Positions 8,201 through 10,245 of a DNA stretch of 10,245 nucleotides are shown here, in pieces. How positions within the stretch are numbered: the stretch's first letter is position 1; every line of letters starts with the position of its first letter. The position numbers were made by a program, and so were the translations under genes. The notes below the pieces were generated by a model. It made no database searches and had not been told where the DNA came from. It worked only from the letters and a program-made list of their open reading frames with translations. The stretch comes from Dinochytrium kinnereticum (lineage: Eukaryota; Chytridiomycota; Chytridiomycetes; Chytridiales; Chytridiaceae), in assembly GCA_027604005.1 (NCBI GenBank), contig JADGJT010000607.1, positions 1 through 10,245 on the forward strand, in the 5' to 3' direction.

Positions 8201-9907
8201 GCTTCTTATATTTCTGCATGAATTTACCCCTTCCCCCCCGATTTACACCATCTGGTCACTGCCCCCTCGAAATACCTTACTGAACTTTGCCTTTCGATGT
8301 AGACTGTTCGAAACTACAAAAACTTTGACAACGAGAACCCTGACCACCACGCATCCTACTTTATGAACTGGATTCTCCAAGAAAAGCTGTGGACAAACTC
8401 GGAAAAGCTTCAGGAGATTCAGTCAACAGAAGCGAAAGAAGTTTCTCAGTTCGCAATGTTAGCACTTCAGCAGCTGCACATCGAAGGTTGCGTCATGGGA
8501 ACGGTCACGGAGCAAGAGGCCATATCATATTTAAAAATCGTGGAAAGAGGTCTCTCGCTCCCCGACGCGCCTTTGCGTCCTCTTCCGATTACCCTCCGCT
8601 TCAACCTTCTTCGTACTCACATTGTCCCCTACCCAACCGCCTACCCATGCCACACTCCCCTCCCCTTCGACGCCAAATCTGGAACTATTAAGCGGTCCTT
8701 CAACCTCCACTCATGTTCTCTTGGCGCCGTTGAAGTCCTTAAAGAGTCCCAGCGGACGATAGTGGGATACACATATCGCCGCCTACTTCCCAACCACGAT
8801 AACGTCAATAACGCCCTCGAGTATTACCTTCAGATTGGAGACGCTTCGAATACAGGCATTAGAGCTCGGTTGCTGTTGCTAGACCAACTTGCTTCCGAGC
8901 CGTGCTTTGATCAGCTTAGGACAAAGGAACAACTTGGTTATGTTGTTTGGTGTGGGATTAGAAGCACTATTTTTGATTGGGGGTTTAGGTTCATGGTGCA
9001 GTCTGAAAGGGATCCGGCATTTGTTGAGGAGAGGATTGAAAAGTTCATAGTGAAGTTAAGGGATATTATCTCGGACATGTCGGAAGAAGAGTGAGTGCTT
9101 ATTCGTGTTTTATTCTCCCTTTGGGGTATCTCTAAACTCGATGAGATACTTTCATAATTGGGGTTTCACTTCTCGTTTAAAGTACCCCCCAAACCAATTT
9201 ATCCGTCTTAAGAAATCTTTCTGACACATGATACATCGCTCAACGCTTAAAAATGCCAAAACCTCCCCCATCAACCCTAAAATACAACCCACAGATACGC
9301 CCGCAATGTTGAAACTCTCTCCGCCAAACTTCTTCAAACCGACAAGAACCAAAACGAGGCATTTGAGAGGATCTGGACAGCCATTAAGTACTCTGGTTAC
9401 CAATTCTACCAAGGCCGAAAAGACGCCATCAACGTCCGCAGCGTGACGAAGCAGGACCTTCTGGCTTTCTTTGATGAACGCGTTGCAAGAGGAAGCCCTT
9501 TGAGAAGAAAGTTGAGCGTACAGATTTGGAGCGATCACTCCAAAAATGAGTTTACGGGGCGTGGAGGGATGGCGGTCAATAGGGGTGAGGCGGAATCCAA
9601 TGGTGTGGTGAATGGAGATGCGGGAGATCAGGCTGCGCCTGTGCAATCTAAGGAGAAGGACGAGGTGGCGGAAACTGACGTTGATTCGTCAGTTACAGAT
9701 GGAAGTGTGCATGGAGAGATTGATGAAGGTGCTTTGGATGCAAAACAGGACAGGGCAACCCCAGGTGCTGGTCCCGTCATGATGGACTTGATCTTTGAGA
9801 CCGATGAGGCTGTGTCAGAGTTGAAGGGGTCATGGTTGTTAAGCCGCGGAGTGGTTCCCACATCAGCTCACAGTCATCTTGCAAAGGCGGTATTGATGAG
9901 CGCTTAA
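5294..9907 (+). CDS. STE23: M16A zinc metallopeptidase, insulin-degrading enzyme / Ste23-like
   Basis: Exons: 5294-5621, 5707-5771, 5880-5990, 6073-6187, 6245-6432, 6528-6671, 6758-7013, 7084-7169, 7302-7492, 7619-8186, 8303-9090, 9295-9907; 1150 aa. The family cleaves short peptides in a closed chamber, usually in the cytosol; in yeast the homologue also processes a-factor pheromone. The inverted zinc motif HFLEH is intact at residues 123-127, and the third zinc ligand is Glu207 in DSEHKKN, with the accessory Glu200. LIGHEAPGS (355-363) marks the conserved second-domain strand. LRTKEQLGY (889-897) carries the substrate-binding Arg890 and Tyr897. These four positions correspond to the human active site. 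The protein exceeds the usual ~1020 aa through a Ser/Thr/Pro/His-rich N-terminus (about 1-80) and an acidic low-complexity insert at about 1030-1105, before the last strand. The ATG is the first in frame after a stop at 5177. No signal peptide is evident. Splice sites are mostly GT-AG with TAG or CAG; two end in AAG. Confidence 0.95.
5622..5706 (+). other. IDE intron 1, ends in AAG
   Basis: Donor GTGCGT; the reading frame requires the acceptor to be the AAG at 5704-5706. This gives [11 protein letters not shown], matching the conserved VGSFSDP-type stretch of the family. A canonical CAG ten bases downstream (5714-5716) would shift the frame. A T-rich run lies just before the AAG. Confidence 0.75.
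5991..6072 (+). other. IDE intron 3, ends in AAG
   Basis: Donor GTGAGC; the in-frame acceptor is the AAG at 6070-6072 in an A-rich context. A CTTAC candidate branch point lies roughly 18 bases upstream. Using the earlier CAAG at 6061-6064 would bring in an immediate stop, and the AAGs further downstream are out of frame. The spliced protein reads [19 protein letters not shown], as expected for the family. Confidence 0.75.
7170..7301 (+). other. IDE intron 8 with T16 tract and consensus branch point
   Basis: The donor GTGACT is followed 6 bases later by a run of 16 T (7182-7197). The branch-point candidate is ataactaactc at about 7260-7270, roughly 35 bases before the TAG acceptor at 7299-7301. 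The flanking exons join to read [13 protein letters not shown], matching the family. The T-run sits near the 5' end of the intron rather than the usual place before the acceptor. Confidence 0.8.
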
Positions 9908-10245
9908 GGCATGATCTTTGACGTCCTCAAGAGCTTCAACTTTTTTATAATTTTTTGTATGGAAGGTCGAGGCGTCATATCGGATGCAATGAAGCTCCGT
10001 GAACGTCGTTCCGAGATATTTTCAATCATATAAAATGGTTTGTGAAAGATTTCATTAGTTTCAATATTTCACAGAGCATATCTAAGAAATTAGAGATACT
10101 ATATTCCTCAATACACTCATCGTGGATATATTGCCCTTGGCTATAAACTACGGTTATACCCTGGAGTCCATCCGGGCGATTCCCATTCTTAAGTATCTTT
10201 CCTAAGGTTTTTGTATATAGTTTTTATCCTTAGGTTTTTATCTTA
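9908..10245 (+). other. AT-rich 3' flank of the IDE gene, no gene seen
   Basis: No plausible coding frame occurs on either strand. The DNA becomes AT-rich with T-runs just after the stop (9941-9958) and atataaaat at 10027-10034, which could serve in 3' end formation. Near the edge, cctaagg (10201-10207) and ccttagg (10228-10234) are complementary 7-base arms around a T-rich loop. The stem is too short to call a functional hairpin. Confidence 0.5.

Noticed and set aside
8187..8302. Continuation of the IDE frame past 8186
   Set aside because: The extension ([16 protein letters not shown] and so on) does not match the family, while splicing GTATTT to TAG at 8302 joins IKEE to TVRNYKNF as expected.
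766..9907. The four genes as one functional cluster
   Set aside because: Predicted roles (unknown protein, translation-factor methylation, microtubule-associated motif protein, peptide degradation) share no pathway; synteny across relatives would be needed before claiming a system.
10201..10234. Inverted repeat cctaagg / ccttagg as a terminator hairpin
   Set aside because: A 7-base stem around a 20-base T-rich loop in AT-rich DNA is within chance, and such hairpins do not terminate RNA polymerase II.

Overview
This is nuclear DNA from a eukaryote, most likely a fungus. Four protein genes lie head to tail on the + strand. All four are interrupted by short GT-AG introns of 57-208 bases, some with CTAAC or CTNAY-type branch-point candidates, and the gaps between genes are very small (71-602 bases). 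Base composition is moderate. The dense introns (11 in one gene) argue against a budding yeast and fit a basidiomycete or an early-diverging (for example chytrid) fungus; I cannot decide between these from sequence alone. I see no bacterial, viral or transposon gene, no tRNA or rRNA, and no CRISPR array.

Layout. Positions 1-198 hold a G-rich imperfect tandem repeat of about 105-base period that probably continues off the left edge. Positions 199-765 carry no convincing gene and are presumably the promoter and leader of gene 1. Gene 1 (766-2016, 3 exons, 368 aa) is an unrecognised protein with a charged, coiled-coil-like C-terminal half. Gene 2 (2122-3345, 3 exons, 329 aa) is a family-16 methyltransferase that looks like EFM7/Nnt1, the eEF1A N-terminal methyltransferase. 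Gene 3 (3417-4691, 3 exons, 297 aa) is a low-complexity protein with repeated 'PPGG.SS..FGDD' motifs like the animal Jupiter/HN1 (JPT) microtubule-associated proteins; its best model has a first coding exon consisting only of ATG. Positions 4692-5293 are intergenic, with a G-run cluster and a long pyrimidine tract. Gene 4 (5294-9907, 12 exons, 1150 aa) is an M16A metallopeptidase of the insulin-degrading enzyme/Ste23 class with its zinc site intact. Positions 9908-10245 are AT-rich 3' flank.

All four spliced models close without frameshifts and sum to multiples of three, which supports the exon calls. The genes do not form an obvious pathway; shared strand and tight spacing look like ordinary fungal gene packing. 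The most noteworthy points are the Jupiter-like repeat protein with its ATG-only exon, two IDE introns that must end in AAG to keep the frame, and the unidentified gene 1. I found no clear evidence of a new multi-gene system.
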